Position numbers and translations under genes: made by a program
Notes under the pieces: model-generated
What the model was told of the DNA's origin: nothing
What the model saw: only the letters and a program-made list of their open reading frames with translations
Database searches by the model: none
Shown: piece after piece, positions 1 through 9,420 of the stretch
Layout: each line of letters begins with the position of its first letter
How positions within the stretch are numbered: the stretch's first letter is position 1
Assembly (NCBI RefSeq): GCF_006384975.1
Contig: NZ_CP021645.1
Span: 4,864,001 to 4,928,000, forward strand
DNA length: 64,000 nt
Direction: 5' to 3'
DNA from: Pseudomonas oryzihabitans
GTDB lineage: Bacteria; Pseudomonadota; Gammaproteobacteria; Pseudomonadales; Pseudomonadaceae

Positions 1-392
1 GAACCCAGGCGGCGGATCTGCCGGCTGATGTTGCCACCGGATTCGTTCTTCCATTCCCATACCTTTTCCAGGAATTTCTCCCGGCCCAGGTCGTGGCGCG
101 ACAGGCCCTCGGCGCCGATGCGGCGCTCCACCAGCATCTGGGTGGCGATGCCGGCATGGTCGGTGCCCGGCTGCCAGAGGGTGTTGCGGCCCTGCATGCG
201 GCGGAAGCGGATCAGGGCGTCCATGATGGCGTTGTTGAAGCCATGGCCCATGTGCAGGCTGCCGGTCACGTTCGGCGGCGGGATCATGATGGTGTAGGGC
301 TCGCCCGACCCCTGGGGCGCGAAGTAGCCCTGGCGTTCCCAGGTTTGGTACCAGGAGGTTTCGATGGCGTGCGGCTGGTAGGTCTTGTCCAT
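1..392 (-). CDS. valS: Valyl-tRNA synthetase, N-terminal part (cut by window edge)
   Basis: Class I aminoacyl-tRNA synthetase that charges tRNA-Val in the cytosol. Only the first ~130 residues are inside the window; the rest runs off the left edge. Translation from the ATG at 392 begins [15 protein letters not shown], and the class I HIGH-type signature appears as HMGH at residues 47-50, preceded by PPPNVTGSL. The tRNA-contact and editing regions are outside the window. It lies downstream of holC and a small gene on the same strand, the arrangement usual in Pseudomonas. The gap to the upstream gene is about 86 bases, with nothing recognisable in it. Confidence 0.95.
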   Translation of the reverse strand, partial: MDKTYQPHAIETSWYQTWERQGYFAPQGSGEPYTIMIPPPNVTGSLHMGHGFNNAIMDALIRFRRMQGRNTLWQPGTDHAGIATQMLVERRIGAEGLSRHDLGREKFLEKVWEWKNESGGNISRQIRRLG

Positions 393-478
393 GGAGGGGG
401 CTTTTGTCGCTGGAAGAGGAAAGCCTTCGAGTATAACGACTCCAGCCCGCCGACGGCAGGGCGCCTTGGCGTCCCGGG

Positions 479-847
479 TCAGGGACGCTGCAGCAGTTCG
501 TCCAGGCGCTGTTGCAGGCGGCGCTGTAGTTCCGCCTCCAGGCGCGGCAGCTCTTCATCCAGCAATTCCTGGAGGATGGCCGGTGCTTCCTGGCGCAGGC
601 GGACGCGGGCCAGGTCGTCCCGCGGTTGCTGGGGGATCACGTCTTCGATGGCGTCCGGCACGATCTGGTCGAGCAGCGGCGGGATGGCCTTGAGGCGTTC
701 GGCGCTGGGGGCGATGACGTCGGAGAGGATGGGAATGCCATCGCTGCTGCTCGGCTGGACAGCATTACGGCTCTTGTCGAGTACCTGCCGAATGGCTTCG
801 AGGTCTTGCAGGACGTGGGCGGGAGGCTTGGCGCTGGTCATGGGCAT
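479..847 (-). CDS. Small conserved hypothetical protein between holC and valS
   Basis: A 122-residue acidic/basic, probably helical cytosolic protein with no signal peptide or membrane segment. The C-terminal third is rich in Glu, Leu, Arg and Gln with a heptad-like pattern ([18 protein letters not shown]), suggesting a coiled coil or amphipathic helix. The ATG at 847 overlaps the holC stop by one base (TGATG), so translational coupling is likely; a second ATG at 841 is a possible alternative start. Pseudomonads often carry a small uncharacterised gene between holC and valS, which supports a real gene. No function can be assigned. Confidence 0.75.
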   Translation of the reverse strand: MPMTSAKPPAHVLQDLEAIRQVLDKSRNAVQPSSSDGIPILSDVIAPSAERLKAIPPLLDQIVPDAIEDVIPQQPRDDLARVRLRQEAPAILQELLDEELPRLEAELQRRLQQRLDELLQRP

Positions 848-1275
848 CACACACGTGACAACTGATGATCCTGTAGAGCATAGCCAAGCTTGCGGTAGAA
901 ACGAAAACTCTCGCGCATTGCCTGGCGTACTTCCGGGGCCTCGACGACCACTTCGGCGACCCGGGCGAAACCCGCATGGCAGGGCGGCGGGGCGAGGGTG
1001 AGGTTGATCAGCAGCTCGCCGCGCTGGTCGGCGGGCGTGGTCAACCCCAGCACGACCGGGCTGTCGGTGGTGGCTTCCGCCAGATCGTGGGGAATGAAGC
1101 TGTCGGGGCGGAAAGCCCACAGCTGCTCGTCCAGGAGTTGGCGCTGCTCGGCATCGGCGCAGTGCACATAGACCGGCATGCCCTGCTTCCAGGCCTTGTC
1201 CACCAGCCGACAGGCGAACGCCAGCCGTGCCGCGGGATCGGTGGAGGGCAGGACATAGAAATCGACACGGGTCAT
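847..1275 (-). CDS. holC: DNA polymerase III chi subunit
   Basis: The 142-residue protein begins MTRVDFYVLP and matches the HolC family in length and in its N-terminal pattern. Chi links the clamp loader, through psi, to single-stranded DNA-binding protein at the replication fork. The stretch AWKQGMPVYVHC at about residues 30-41, and the later LWAFRPDSFIPHD, are typical of the family. It sits between pepA (upstream, separated by a perfect inverted repeat) and a small hypothetical gene whose start overlaps its stop. Longer in-frame starts exist upstream, but they read through the inverted repeat; the ATG at 1275 gives the usual family length. Confidence 0.93.
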   Translation of the reverse strand: MTRVDFYVLPSTDPAARLAFACRLVDKAWKQGMPVYVHCADAEQRQLLDEQLWAFRPDSFIPHDLAEATTDSPVVLGLTTPADQRGELLINLTLAPPPCHAGFARVAEVVVEAPEVRQAMRESFRFYRKLGYALQDHQLSRV

Positions 1276-1305
1276 GGGGTTCACGGAGCAAGAGAGGGAA
1301 ACAGC

Positions 1306-1335
1306 AAGGCCGCGATGCCAAGGCATCGCGGCCTT
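1306..1335 (-). terminator. Perfect inverted repeat between pepA and holC
   Basis: A 14-bp perfect inverted repeat (arms 1306-1319 and 1322-1335) separated by only two bases starts 11 bases past the pepA stop. On the minus strand the arms are followed by GCTGTTTCCC, a weak T stretch, so it could be a partial terminator or attenuator that lowers holC/valS expression relative to pepA, or an mRNA-stabilising 3' hairpin. The structure is directly visible; its activity is inferred. Confidence 0.55.
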
Positions 1336-1345
1336 GAGCAGGCGC

Positions 1346-2929
<1,584 letters not shown>

Positions 2930-3016
2930 TCAACGGGTGGGCCCTGTGACGCAAGCCATGCAGCCGAGCTAGTGTGAGCGTTCGCGCCAGAGCCTGACAA
3001 CCCTGGAGAATCCTGT

Positions 3017-4129
3017 TTGATCGTCTTCCGCTATCTGTCTCGAGAAGTTCTCACCACCCTCGGTGCGGTCAGTGCCGTGCTGTTGGTGATCATCATGAGC
3101 GGCCGTTTCATCAAGTACCTGGCCCAGGCGGCGCAAGGCCTGCTGGACCCCGGCGTGCTGCTGCTGATCATGGCCTATCGTATTCCCGGCTTCCTCCAAC
3201 TGATCCTGCCGCTAGGCCTGTTCCTCGGCTTCCTGCTGGCCTATGGCCGGCTGTACCTGGACAGCGAGATGACCGTGCTCACCGCCACCGGCATGAGTCC
3301 TGGCCGCTTGCTGGCCTACAGCATGGCCCCGGCCGCGGTGGTCGCCCTGGTGGTCGCCTGGCTCAGCCTGTCGCTGGCGCCGCTGGGCGTGCAGAAGGTC
3401 ACCAGCATCCTCAACCAGCAGGATGCCATGACCGAATTCGATACCCTCGAGCCGGGGCGTTTCCAGTCCTTGAGAGACAACTCCCGGGTCACCTACACCG
3501 AGCGGCTCTCGGCAGATCGCAGCCAACTGGGCGGCGTGTTCATTTCTGAGCGCAATACCTCGACCGCCGGCGGCAAGGACCGGGGCGTGGGTGTCCTGGT
3601 GGCCGATACCGGTCGTCAGGAAATCCATCCTGATGGCAGTCGCTACCTGATCCTGCAGAACGGCTTCCGCTACGACGGCGTGCCTGGGCAGGCCGACTAC
3701 CGGGCCGTGCAGTACGAAACCTACGGGGTGCTGCTGCCCAAGCCTGAGGTGAGCGAGGACATCAGCGAGCGAGATGCCGTCACCACCGGCGAACTCCTGC
3801 GCAGCAACGACCTGCAATATCGCGGTGAGCTGCAATGGCGGCTGTCGTTGCCGATCCTGGTATTCATCGTCACCCTCATCGCTGTGCCCCTGGCCAAGGT
3901 CAATCCGCGCCAGGGCCGCTTCCTCAAGCTGCTGCCGGCGATCCTGCTGTACATGGCCTATCTATCGCTGCTGATCGCCGCTCGCGGTGCGCTGGACAAG
4001 GGCCGCCTGCCGCCGGCCATCGGGCTGTGGGGCGTGCATCTGCTGTTCCTGGCGCTCGGCCTGCTGCTGGCCTTCTGGGAACCGCTCAAGGCGCGTCTGC
4101 GTGGTAACAAGCCGGGGGTGGCGGCATGA
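3017..4129 (+). CDS. lptF: LPS export ABC transporter permease LptF
   Basis: A 370-residue inner-membrane permease of the LptB2FGC complex, which extracts lipopolysaccharide from the inner membrane and feeds the periplasmic LptA bridge. Three hydrophobic segments at the N-terminus (about 10-35, 50-80, 95-120) and three at the C-terminus (about 270-350) flank a periplasmic beta-jellyroll of about 140 residues, as in the family. The start is TTG (MIVFRYLSREVL), chosen because GGAGA sits about 8 bases upstream and no in-frame ATG fits the conserved N-terminus. The stop overlaps the lptG start by four bases (ATGA), so the two subunits are translationally coupled. Confidence 0.96.
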   Translation: MIVFRYLSREVLTTLGAVSAVLLVIIMSGRFIKYLAQAAQGLLDPGVLLLIMAYRIPGFLQLILPLGLFLGFLLAYGRLYLDSEMTVLTATGMSPGRLLAYSMAPAAVVALVVAWLSLSLAPLGVQKVTSILNQQDAMTEFDTLEPGRFQSLRDNSRVTYTERLSADRSQLGGVFISERNTSTAGGKDRGVGVLVADTGRQEIHPDGSRYLILQNGFRYDGVPGQADYRAVQYETYGVLLPKPEVSEDISERDAVTTGELLRSNDLQYRGELQWRLSLPILVFIVTLIAVPLAKVNPRQGRFLKLLPAILLYMAYLSLLIAARGALDKGRLPPAIGLWGVHLLFLALGLLLAFWEPLKARLRGNKPGVAA

Positions 4130-5187
4130 ACAAGCTCGACGGCTACATAGGCCGCACCGTCTTTGTCAGCATCCTCGCGGTGCTCGGGGTGATCGTCGGT
4201 CTGGCGCTGCTGTTCGCCTTCATCGATCAGCTTGGCGACTTCGACGACAACTACGGCGTCGCCGAGGCGCTCAAGTTCGTGCTGCTCACCACGCCGCGGC
4301 ATGCCTACGAGATGCTGCCCATGGCGGCACTCATCGGCTGCCTGGTCGGCCTGGGTACCCTGGCCAGCAGCAGCGAATTGATCGTGATGCGCGCCGCGGG
4401 CGTCTCCCTCGGGCGGATCGTCTGGGCGGTGATGAAGCCCATGTTCGTGTTGCTCATCGCCGGCATCCTCATCGGTGAGTACGTCGCGCCCTGGACGGAG
4501 AACCTCGCCCAGAGCGGGCGTGCCCTGGCCCAGAGCGCCGGCAAGGCGCAGAGTTCGCGCCATGGCCTCTGGCATCGCCAGGGGCACGAGTACACCCACG
4601 TCAACGCCGTGCAGCCCAATGGCCTGCTGCTGGGCGTGACGCGCTACGAATTCGATGACAGGCGTCACCTGCTGCAAGCGAGCTTCGCCCAGCGCGGCGT
4701 CTATCGTGGCGATCACTGGGAGCTGGAAAACGTCAGCATCACCGACTTCGGTGATCGGCAGACCAGCGTCCGCCAGGAGCCCAAGGTGATCTGGAACGTC
4801 GAGCTCACCCCTCAGGTGCTCGATACCGTGATCATGGAGCCGGATGCGTTGTCGATCTCCGGGCTGTGGTGGTACATCCACTACCTGGCCGACCAGGGCT
4901 TGAACAACAAGAGCTACTGGCTGGCCTTCTGGTCAAAGCTCTTCCAGCCGCTGGTGACCGCTGCCCTGGTGCTGATGGCGATCTCCTTCATCTTCGGCCC
5001 GCTACGTTCGGTGACCCTGGGGCAGCGGATCTTCACCGGGGTGATCATCGGCTTCGCCCTGCGGATCTTCCAGGATCTGCTGGGTCCCTCCAGCCTGGTA
5101 TTCGGCTTCTCGCCGCTAGTGGCCGTGCTGGCACCGGCACTGCTCTGCGCGGTGGCCGGGGTACTGTTGCTGCGACGGGCCGGTTAA
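4126..5187 (+). CDS. lptG: LPS export ABC transporter permease LptG
   Basis: A 353-residue partner of LptF in the LPS extractor. It begins MNKLDGYIGRTVF, the typical LptG opening, with membrane segments near residues 12-35, 55-85, 100-120, 270-290, 300-320 and 330-350 around a periplasmic domain. The 4-base overlap with lptF sets the start. A strong hairpin follows 20 bases after the stop, so lptFG probably forms a two-gene transcript. Its neighbour holC-pepA is divergent. Family membership is secure from length, topology and gene order. Confidence 0.96.
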   Translation: MNKLDGYIGRTVFVSILAVLGVIVGLALLFAFIDQLGDFDDNYGVAEALKFVLLTTPRHAYEMLPMAALIGCLVGLGTLASSSELIVMRAAGVSLGRIVWAVMKPMFVLLIAGILIGEYVAPWTENLAQSGRALAQSAGKAQSSRHGLWHRQGHEYTHVNAVQPNGLLLGVTRYEFDDRRHLLQASFAQRGVYRGDHWELENVSITDFGDRQTSVRQEPKVIWNVELTPQVLDTVIMEPDALSISGLWWYIHYLADQGLNNKSYWLAFWSKLFQPLVTAALVLMAISFIFGPLRSVTLGQRIFTGVIIGFALRIFQDLLGPSSLVFGFSPLVAVLAPALLCAVAGVLLLRRAG

Positions 5188-5206
5188 GCGCGACCAGGCA
5201 AATGCA

Positions 5207-5243
5207 GAGCGGCTCTCGGGTGTGTATCACCTGAGATCCGCTC
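5207..5243. terminator. Hairpin downstream of lptG, probably bidirectional
   Basis: Arms at 5207-5222 and 5228-5243 pair over 16 positions with a single mismatch and one G-T wobble around a TGTAT loop. It lies between the lptG stop (plus) and the stop of the 105-aa minus-strand gene at 5286, where a shared terminator would be expected. The following sequence contains only a short T run (CCTTTGTC). Confidence 0.55.
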
Positions 5244-5285
5244 GCTACCTTTGTCAGTTGCTTCGAGCCCCGCCGGCGTCTTCAG

Positions 5286-5603
5286 CTAGGCGGCGCCCTG
5301 ACTCACCGGCTGCAGTTGCAACCAACTGGCGTGTTCCTCGCAGAATCTCAGGATCCGTTGAACGCGCCGGATCTGATCTCTATGGCGACATTCGCCCACC
5401 ACGGTCCGCACCAGCAGATCGACGTTCTGCATATGGATCAGACGCAGATCCGGGCTCATGTCGGGGAAGTCTTCCATCTCGCCGATGCGCGTCTCGCAAC
5501 GTGAGAGCAGGCGATCGATGAAGTCCAAGGAGAAGCGGGCGGGAGACTGAGCGGTTTCCAGGTCATTGACTGCAACCTGGGAGCAGGGGGCTAGCGTTTC
5601 CAT
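5286..5603 (-). CDS. Hypothetical cytosolic protein, 105 aa
   Basis: I do not recognise this protein. It is 105 residues, predicted soluble, with several charged helices (RFSLDFIDRLLSRCETRIGEME and a later RRVQRILRFCEEHASW) and three cysteines. The ATG at 5603 was chosen; an in-frame TTG two codons upstream (5609) is possible, and neither has a strong ribosome binding site. Codon use is normal for the window. It is the first gene of the accessory stretch between lptG and tRNA-Leu and is transcribed toward lptG, with the shared hairpin at its 3' side. No function proposed. Confidence 0.6.
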   Translation of the reverse strand: METLAPCSQVAVNDLETAQSPARFSLDFIDRLLSRCETRIGEMEDFPDMSPDLRLIHMQNVDLLVRTVVGECRHRDQIRRVQRILRFCEEHASWLQLQPVSQGAA

Positions 5604-5704
5604 GCGCAAGGTCTCACGTCCGTAGCGAAGCCTTACTATTGCACGCTTTGCCCGCAGGATTCAGCTGCCGATTGTCAGCTGGCCGTGCGGTCGTGGCGCA
5701 GGCG

Positions 5705-6172
5705 TCAGGGGTGATGCCGCTGCTCTTGCGTCGCCGTCTCCAGTAGCGCTGATCGTGCCCTAAGGTAAGACTGCTTGCGCTGCAGGTCGGCCGGATGGTC
5801 GATGGTGAGTCCCGCGAGATAATCCCGCCAGGTCGTCATATAGACCTTCTGGGCATTGCGTAGCGCTCGATCCTGGCCGGTGGGCAACTGGCGGGTCGCC
5901 TCGCTTGCCACCGTGGTGGCCGTCGTCTGGCAGTCACTCAACTGCTGGCGAAAGACCGGCAATCGCGCCTGCTCGCCGGCTAGCCGGGCGTTGTTGCCAT
6001 TCAGCACCAGCAATTCGCAGCGATAGAGCGCGCTGTGCAGTCGCGCCTGCAGCGTCCAACTGGGCGAGCGACCCCACTCGCTACCCTGATCGGCCAGATC
6101 GACCGGTCGCTGTCCAGCACAGCCTTGCAGTCCAAGCAGCAGGGCGGTCAGCAGTGGTGCGATTCGCCTCAT
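5705..6172 (-). CDS. Predicted lipoprotein, 155 aa
   Basis: The N-terminus MRRIAPLLTALLLGLQGC is a lipoprotein signal with the lipidated cysteine at residue 18, so export and membrane anchoring are expected. The rest is hydrophilic and probably helical, with two further cysteines (SALYRCELL and LSDCQTT). The ATG at 6172 is preferred over upstream in-frame starts because GAGG lies about 8 bases before it and because it puts the signal sequence at the N-terminus. It follows another tiny lipoprotein gene by 35 bases on the same strand, so the two probably form an operon. No known domain recognised. Confidence 0.7.
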   Translation of the reverse strand: MRRIAPLLTALLLGLQGCAGQRPVDLADQGSEWGRSPSWTLQARLHSALYRCELLVLNGNNARLAGEQARLPVFRQQLSDCQTTATTVASEATRQLPTGQDRALRNAQKVYMTTWRDYLAGLTIDHPADLQRKQSYLRARSALLETATQEQRHHP

Positions 6173-6207
6173 ACCCAGTCCTCGAAACGCGGAGCGAGAT
6201 CGCCAAT

Positions 6208-6378
6208 CTACTGGTAGCGTTCCCATTCGTGATACTTGTCCATCAAATAGTTGCCGACCGGCTGCCGATGCTTGCAGTCCTCAACGCTCAGCGGACTGGG
6301 CTCGCAGAGCGGGCCGGCATCGCTGTAGTGGTTGCAGCCAGACAGCAGTAGCGCGAGGCCAAGCAGTATCCATTGCAA
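6208..6378 (-). CDS. Small TTG-started lipoprotein, 56 aa
   Basis: Reading from a TTG at 6378 gives a 56-residue protein that starts MQWILLGLALLLSGCNHYSD: a clean lipoprotein signal peptide with LSGC lipobox and Cys at position 15. The mature part is about 42 residues with two more cysteines (PLCEPS, EDCKH) and ends EWERYQ. An AGGAAGGA ribosome binding site lies 6 bases upstream of the TTG, and no in-frame ATG exists there. The nearby out-of-frame ATG would give a protein without these features. It is the first gene of a probable two-lipoprotein operon with the 155-aa gene at 5705. Function unknown. Confidence 0.65.
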   Translation of the reverse strand: MQWILLGLALLLSGCNHYSDAGPLCEPSPLSVEDCKHRQPVGNYLMDKYHEWERYQ

Positions 6379-6577
6379 AAGGCATCCTTCCTCATGGTGA
6401 AAGCGGGGGGATCAAGAGCGTGACTGAACAGTGGGTCCGGCGCATTCCTAGGGTACAAAATCCGTATCGAGCGGCGATTTCTGGAGGCGGCGGTGCTACT
6501 TGGCGCCGCATGGACTTCGGTGGCTGGAGACACTCCAGAGCTGCAAGTAACGTGGAAATTCGTCCGATCTGTATCGC

Positions 6578-6604
6578 TTGACCGTCTTGCTGCCCAGGTA
6601 AAAT
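6578..6604 (+). promoter_or_regulatory. Candidate sigma70 promoter for the cupin gene
   Basis: TTGACC at 6578-6583 and TAAAAT at 6599-6604 are separated by 15 bases, about 30 bases before the ATG at 6633. Both hexamers match well, but the spacing is short. The rest of the 6379-6632 gap shows nothing recognisable. Confidence 0.4.
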
Positions 6605-6632
6605 GCCCTTCCTGCCCTGGATCGAGGCCTCC

Positions 6633-6962
6633 ATGCAACTGAGCGACATTCCATTTGGAACCACCGATTGGTCGAACATCGAACCTACGGTCCATCCTGG
6701 AGAAACCGGCTCGGCCCTCTGGCGTACCTGCCAGTTCGGTGCAGTACGAGTGCGCATGGTCGAGTACAGCGCGGGTTACCTTGCCGATCACTGGTGTAGC
6801 AAGGGACACATTCTACTTTGCCTGGAGGGTCGACTGGATACCGAACTGGCCGATGGTCGCGTCTTCACCTTGGCCGCTGGCATGAGCTACCAGGTGGCCG
6901 ACAATGCAGAGCCGCACCGGTCCTCGACCGCTACGGGCGCTAAGTTGTTTGTCTTGGATTAA
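6633..6962 (+). CDS. DHCW-motif cupin-fold protein
   Basis: A 109-residue single-domain cupin. The segment DHWCSKGHILLCLEG is the hallmark of the small proteins named for a DHCW motif, and the following ELADGRVFTLAAGMSYQVAD matches the second cupin motif, with glycine turns and a late histidine (PHRS). Such proteins are small beta-barrels of unknown substrate; metal binding by His residues is plausible but not shown. The ATG at 6633 is chosen because GAGG lies 5 bases upstream and the conserved part begins soon after; an in-frame ATG at 6603 has no such site. It is an isolated gene on the plus strand in the accessory stretch. Confidence 0.8.
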   Translation: MQLSDIPFGTTDWSNIEPTVHPGETGSALWRTCQFGAVRVRMVEYSAGYLADHWCSKGHILLCLEGRLDTELADGRVFTLAAGMSYQVADNAEPHRSSTATGAKLFVLD

Positions 6963-6977
6963 GGCTCGTATCGAAGG

Positions 6978-7092
6978 TACAGCGAGGAATCGCAGGCACA
7001 AAAAACCGCCTCAGTGGGAGGTTTCTCTGTCTTCCAGCGCTTTGAAGGGCTGCTGGATAAATCTACTTGGTGCCCGGAGGACACTAGAACTC
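6978..7092 (-). repeat. Degenerate copy of tRNA-Leu 3' end and terminator
   Basis: This stretch repeats, in the same order and orientation, parts of 9839-9963. The shared pieces are TACAGCGAGG (6978-6987 and 9839-9848), GGCACAAAAAACCGCCTC with a terminator-like hairpin (7000-7024, one arm mismatch), and CTTGGTGCCC continuing through 7092, which matches the last ~26 bases of the tRNA-Leu gene with three substitutions and one gap. The spacing between the pieces is nearly the same in both copies. The rest of the tRNA is absent. It is best read as a tRNA 3'-end relic such as the far attachment site of an inserted element. Confidence 0.55.
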
Positions 7093-7203
7093 AGCCCTGT
7101 AGGCGGCTCTAGATGCCGATTTTTTGCTCGAAGCATGCCAGCGCATTATGAGCGCCTAGCCGAACCGGCTGCAGAGCGGAAAGCCGCGGGAGTAGGGGGT
7201 GGC

Positions 7204-7761
7204 CTACTCGTAGGCCTGGGCAGGTGCGGCTGGAATAGGCGGCTGGTTCCAGCGCGTGCTGAATTCGAGATCACGCATCATTTTGAAGACGCTGCAGCAC
7301 TCGGCTCCTAGCTGCTTACAGACATCAGGCACCTTTCTGTTCTTTCTCTGGGCACTGGGCTTTGGGGTTTCTAAAGACACCACGCATCTTTCTTTTGGCT
7401 GACGGAGTGCGTAGGCTATTAGGAATGGGTCTCGTCCGATATATGCTAGCTCTACGTCAGTAAGGTCCGGGGCATAACCTTGGTATGTCACATGGGCAAG
7501 CAGCTTAGGGTCAGCATCCTCTTCTAGAATAAGCGTATTTTTGACTGATTCTTCTCTCAGCCAGATAGTAAGCGGGTCCTCATTCCCAGCAATCACTTCT
7601 TCATAAATCTCAATCGGGATTTTTATCCGATTATTATGGCTCTGGTGAATTATCCATTCCCAAAGCTCGGGGATCATGCTGCGTGGGTAATAGACCCCTT
7701 GGGCAGAGATTAAGGAGTTGGCATCCAGCAGATATACAGTATTTTGATGCGTCATTGTCAT
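7204..7761 (-). CDS. PIN-like DUF4411-type protein, probable toxin partner
   Basis: A 185-residue soluble protein with the acidic framework of PIN-domain nucleases: D13 in LLDANSLI, E54/E55 in EIYEEVI, D111 in GRDPFLIAYAL, then CVVSLETP and D146 in KVPDVCKQL. This pattern matches what I know of the DUF4411 group, often encoded next to an HTH-ImmA/IrrE protein. An RNase role is expected from the fold and not shown. Its ATG at 7761 overlaps the upstream gene stop by four bases, so expression is coupled. The region is visibly AT-richer than its flanks, as expected for transferred DNA. A 7-bp inverted repeat (7201-7216) covers the stop codon. Confidence 0.8.
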   Translation of the reverse strand: MTMTHQNTVYLLDANSLISAQGVYYPRSMIPELWEWIIHQSHNNRIKIPIEIYEEVIAGNEDPLTIWLREESVKNTLILEEDADPKLLAHVTYQGYAPDLTDVELAYIGRDPFLIAYALRQPKERCVVSLETPKPSAQRKNRKVPDVCKQLGAECCSVFKMMRDLEFSTRWNQPPIPAAPAQAYE

Positions 7762-8936
7762 ACACCAACCATCTTGTATACTGAGCCGGCCTTGACGCCA
7801 AGTAGAGTTGCCGCTTTAGTAGCTGTAAGCATTCCTTCGCTCATTGTCCTTTGTACCAAACTAACCGCCGCACTACCTACTTTATGTTTTTTCACGACGT
7901 AGTAGTCTGGCCCACTACTACCATCGCGCTCCTCTCTCTGGGTTTGCCTATAACGGAGCCATAGATCGCGATACTGTGTGGCAAGTCGCTCCCAGGTTTC
8001 TAAAGAAATGCGTCCTTGGATGTAGAGCCTGTATGCCACATGCGTTGCGCTTAGATTTCTATATTGCGCGTAATTATTGATTTGTGCGGTAAGTCGCTCG
8101 AAATTCTCTAGCTGGAAATCTTGAGATTTCAGTTCCTCGCTATCAGGAAATAGGACTGCGCTTGCAATATCGTTGCACCACTTTTCAGTATCATTTGAAA
8201 AGTTCGAGCCGCTAACTCCTGTAGCTCCCGCTAATACATGTGCCAGCTCATGTATGATAGTAAAATTTCTCGCTTGAACTGAGTCCTGATCGTTAACGAC
8301 AATCAGTGGCGCTATTTGATCTGCAATCGCGAAACCTCTGAAAGCTTCCACTGGAATGTTAGTGTGATGGGTTCCGAGATTTCCAATCAGAAAAACAAAG
8401 CAGCCTTTGCTCTCTACTAGGTTTCGTAGATAGCTAAATGCGTCTTCAGGGCGCCGGTTGCGGCGATATTTTGCTATCTCGAAATCCAGCAGCTGGCTTA
8501 TGTACTCTGCTGCTTCTTCTGCAGTTGTTTGGTCCGGATTTATCGATCCAACATAGTCGAGTGGTTTTGCTTCGTCTAGATCTGTCAGTGCTTCTTTAAT
8601 AAGGCTTTGCCTGGTGAATAGGTCCCGAACGAGGGCATCTAAGTTGCCGCGACTTTCTATTTTTAATTCGTCACGGACGGATCTAAAGTCTACACCTCTG
8701 TCCGCTACTACCGGTGGCTGAGGCAGATAAAAGATGAGTAGGGGGCGTCGGTACAAATTAGCCATTTTCAAAAGCAGAGGCCGTGAAATTTCTTTTTCAC
8801 CGTTCTCATACCGCAAAAGCAATTCCGCACCAGTAGTCTTTTGACTTTTGATGCCAAGCTGCTTCGCCGCGAGGTCCAGCGATAGACCTGCAGTCTCCCT
8901 CGCCCATACCAGGACTGCAGGATTAAGATTTGGCAT
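7758..8936 (-). CDS. HTH-ImmA/IrrE-family metallopeptidase
   Basis: A 392-residue two-domain protein. Residues ~5-65 form an XRE-type helix-turn-helix (TAGLSLDLAAKQLGI, then RYENGEKEISRPLLLKMANLY). Residues ~180-300 carry the M78/IrrE zinc peptidase signature HELAH at 229-233 with a likely third ligand E251 (EKWCNDIASAVLFP). Relatives either cleave a repressor (ImmA, IrrE) or act as the antitoxin half of predicted toxin-antitoxin pairs. Here it is the first gene of a coupled pair with a PIN-like protein, so repressor or antitoxin plus protease is a reasonable inference. Base composition is AT-rich for this window. The last ~50 residues resemble a second small helical DNA-binding tail (TKAATLLGVKAGSVYKMV). 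Confidence 0.85.
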   Translation of the reverse strand: MPNLNPAVLVWARETAGLSLDLAAKQLGIKSQKTTGAELLLRYENGEKEISRPLLLKMANLYRRPLLIFYLPQPPVVADRGVDFRSVRDELKIESRGNLDALVRDLFTRQSLIKEALTDLDEAKPLDYVGSINPDQTTAEEAAEYISQLLDFEIAKYRRNRRPEDAFSYLRNLVESKGCFVFLIGNLGTHHTNIPVEAFRGFAIADQIAPLIVVNDQDSVQARNFTIIHELAHVLAGATGVSGSNFSNDTEKWCNDIASAVLFPDSEELKSQDFQLENFERLTAQINNYAQYRNLSATHVAYRLYIQGRISLETWERLATQYRDLWLRYRQTQREERDGSSGPDYYVVKKHKVGSAAVSLVQRTMSEGMLTATKAATLLGVKAGSVYKMVGV

Positions 8937-9044
8937 TCAACCGGTCCATTTTGTCAGCTTCCACATAAATTATTGCTCAAGAGGCCCTACGCCGTTTCAT
9001 CCACAGCTACCACTGGTCGCGAAATACCGTTGTGCGGAGTTCGC

Positions 9045-9359
9045 CTACAACCCATCCATGCAATTTTTTACGTCCTCATCGATGACGCTACCGGGCTTGA
9101 TGCATTCCTGCATGGAGCGACGAGGCCCGCGGTTGTCGATGCGTTCCTGGCGTTCCACCTGTGCCAGCGAGCGTTTAGCACCGTCAGCCATAGGTCCTTT
9201 GCTAGCGGCCCAGCTCTGCAGGATGGATTTCTGGGTATAGCTCGTCACAGCCTCGACTGCCGGGCGAATTGCGTTAGCGGCCTGGGCGAGGGCGGTGTCT
9301 TCGGCGAAGACCGGCGCGGCGAGAAAGAGGGTGGCCGAGCTGGTCAGGAGGTATCGCAT
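9045..9359 (-). CDS. Small secreted hypothetical protein, 104 aa
   Basis: The N-terminus MRYLLTSSATLFLAAPVFAED is a typical Sec signal peptide with cleavage after AFA-like VFA, so a ~85-residue periplasmic product is predicted. The mature part has two cysteines near the C-terminus (MQECIKP and VKNCMDGL) that could form a disulphide. A GGAA ribosome binding site precedes the ATG at 9359. I recognise no family. It lies within the insert between the degenerate tRNA repeat and the intact tRNA-Leu, but its composition is like the core genome, unlike the ImmA/PIN pair. Confidence 0.6.
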   Translation of the reverse strand: MRYLLTSSATLFLAAPVFAEDTALAQAANAIRPAVEAVTSYTQKSILQSWAASKGPMADGAKRSLAQVERQERIDNRGPRRSMQECIKPGSVIDEDVKNCMDGL

Positions 9360-9420
9360 ACAGGCTTCCTTGCTATGTAATCACCAGGATATCGGCATCC
9401 GGCCGGCTGGCTTTACTAGC

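Noticed and set aside
7066..7092. A second functional tRNA gene
   Set aside because: Only the 3' terminal ~26 bases resemble tRNA-Leu; the anticodon and 5' half are absent.
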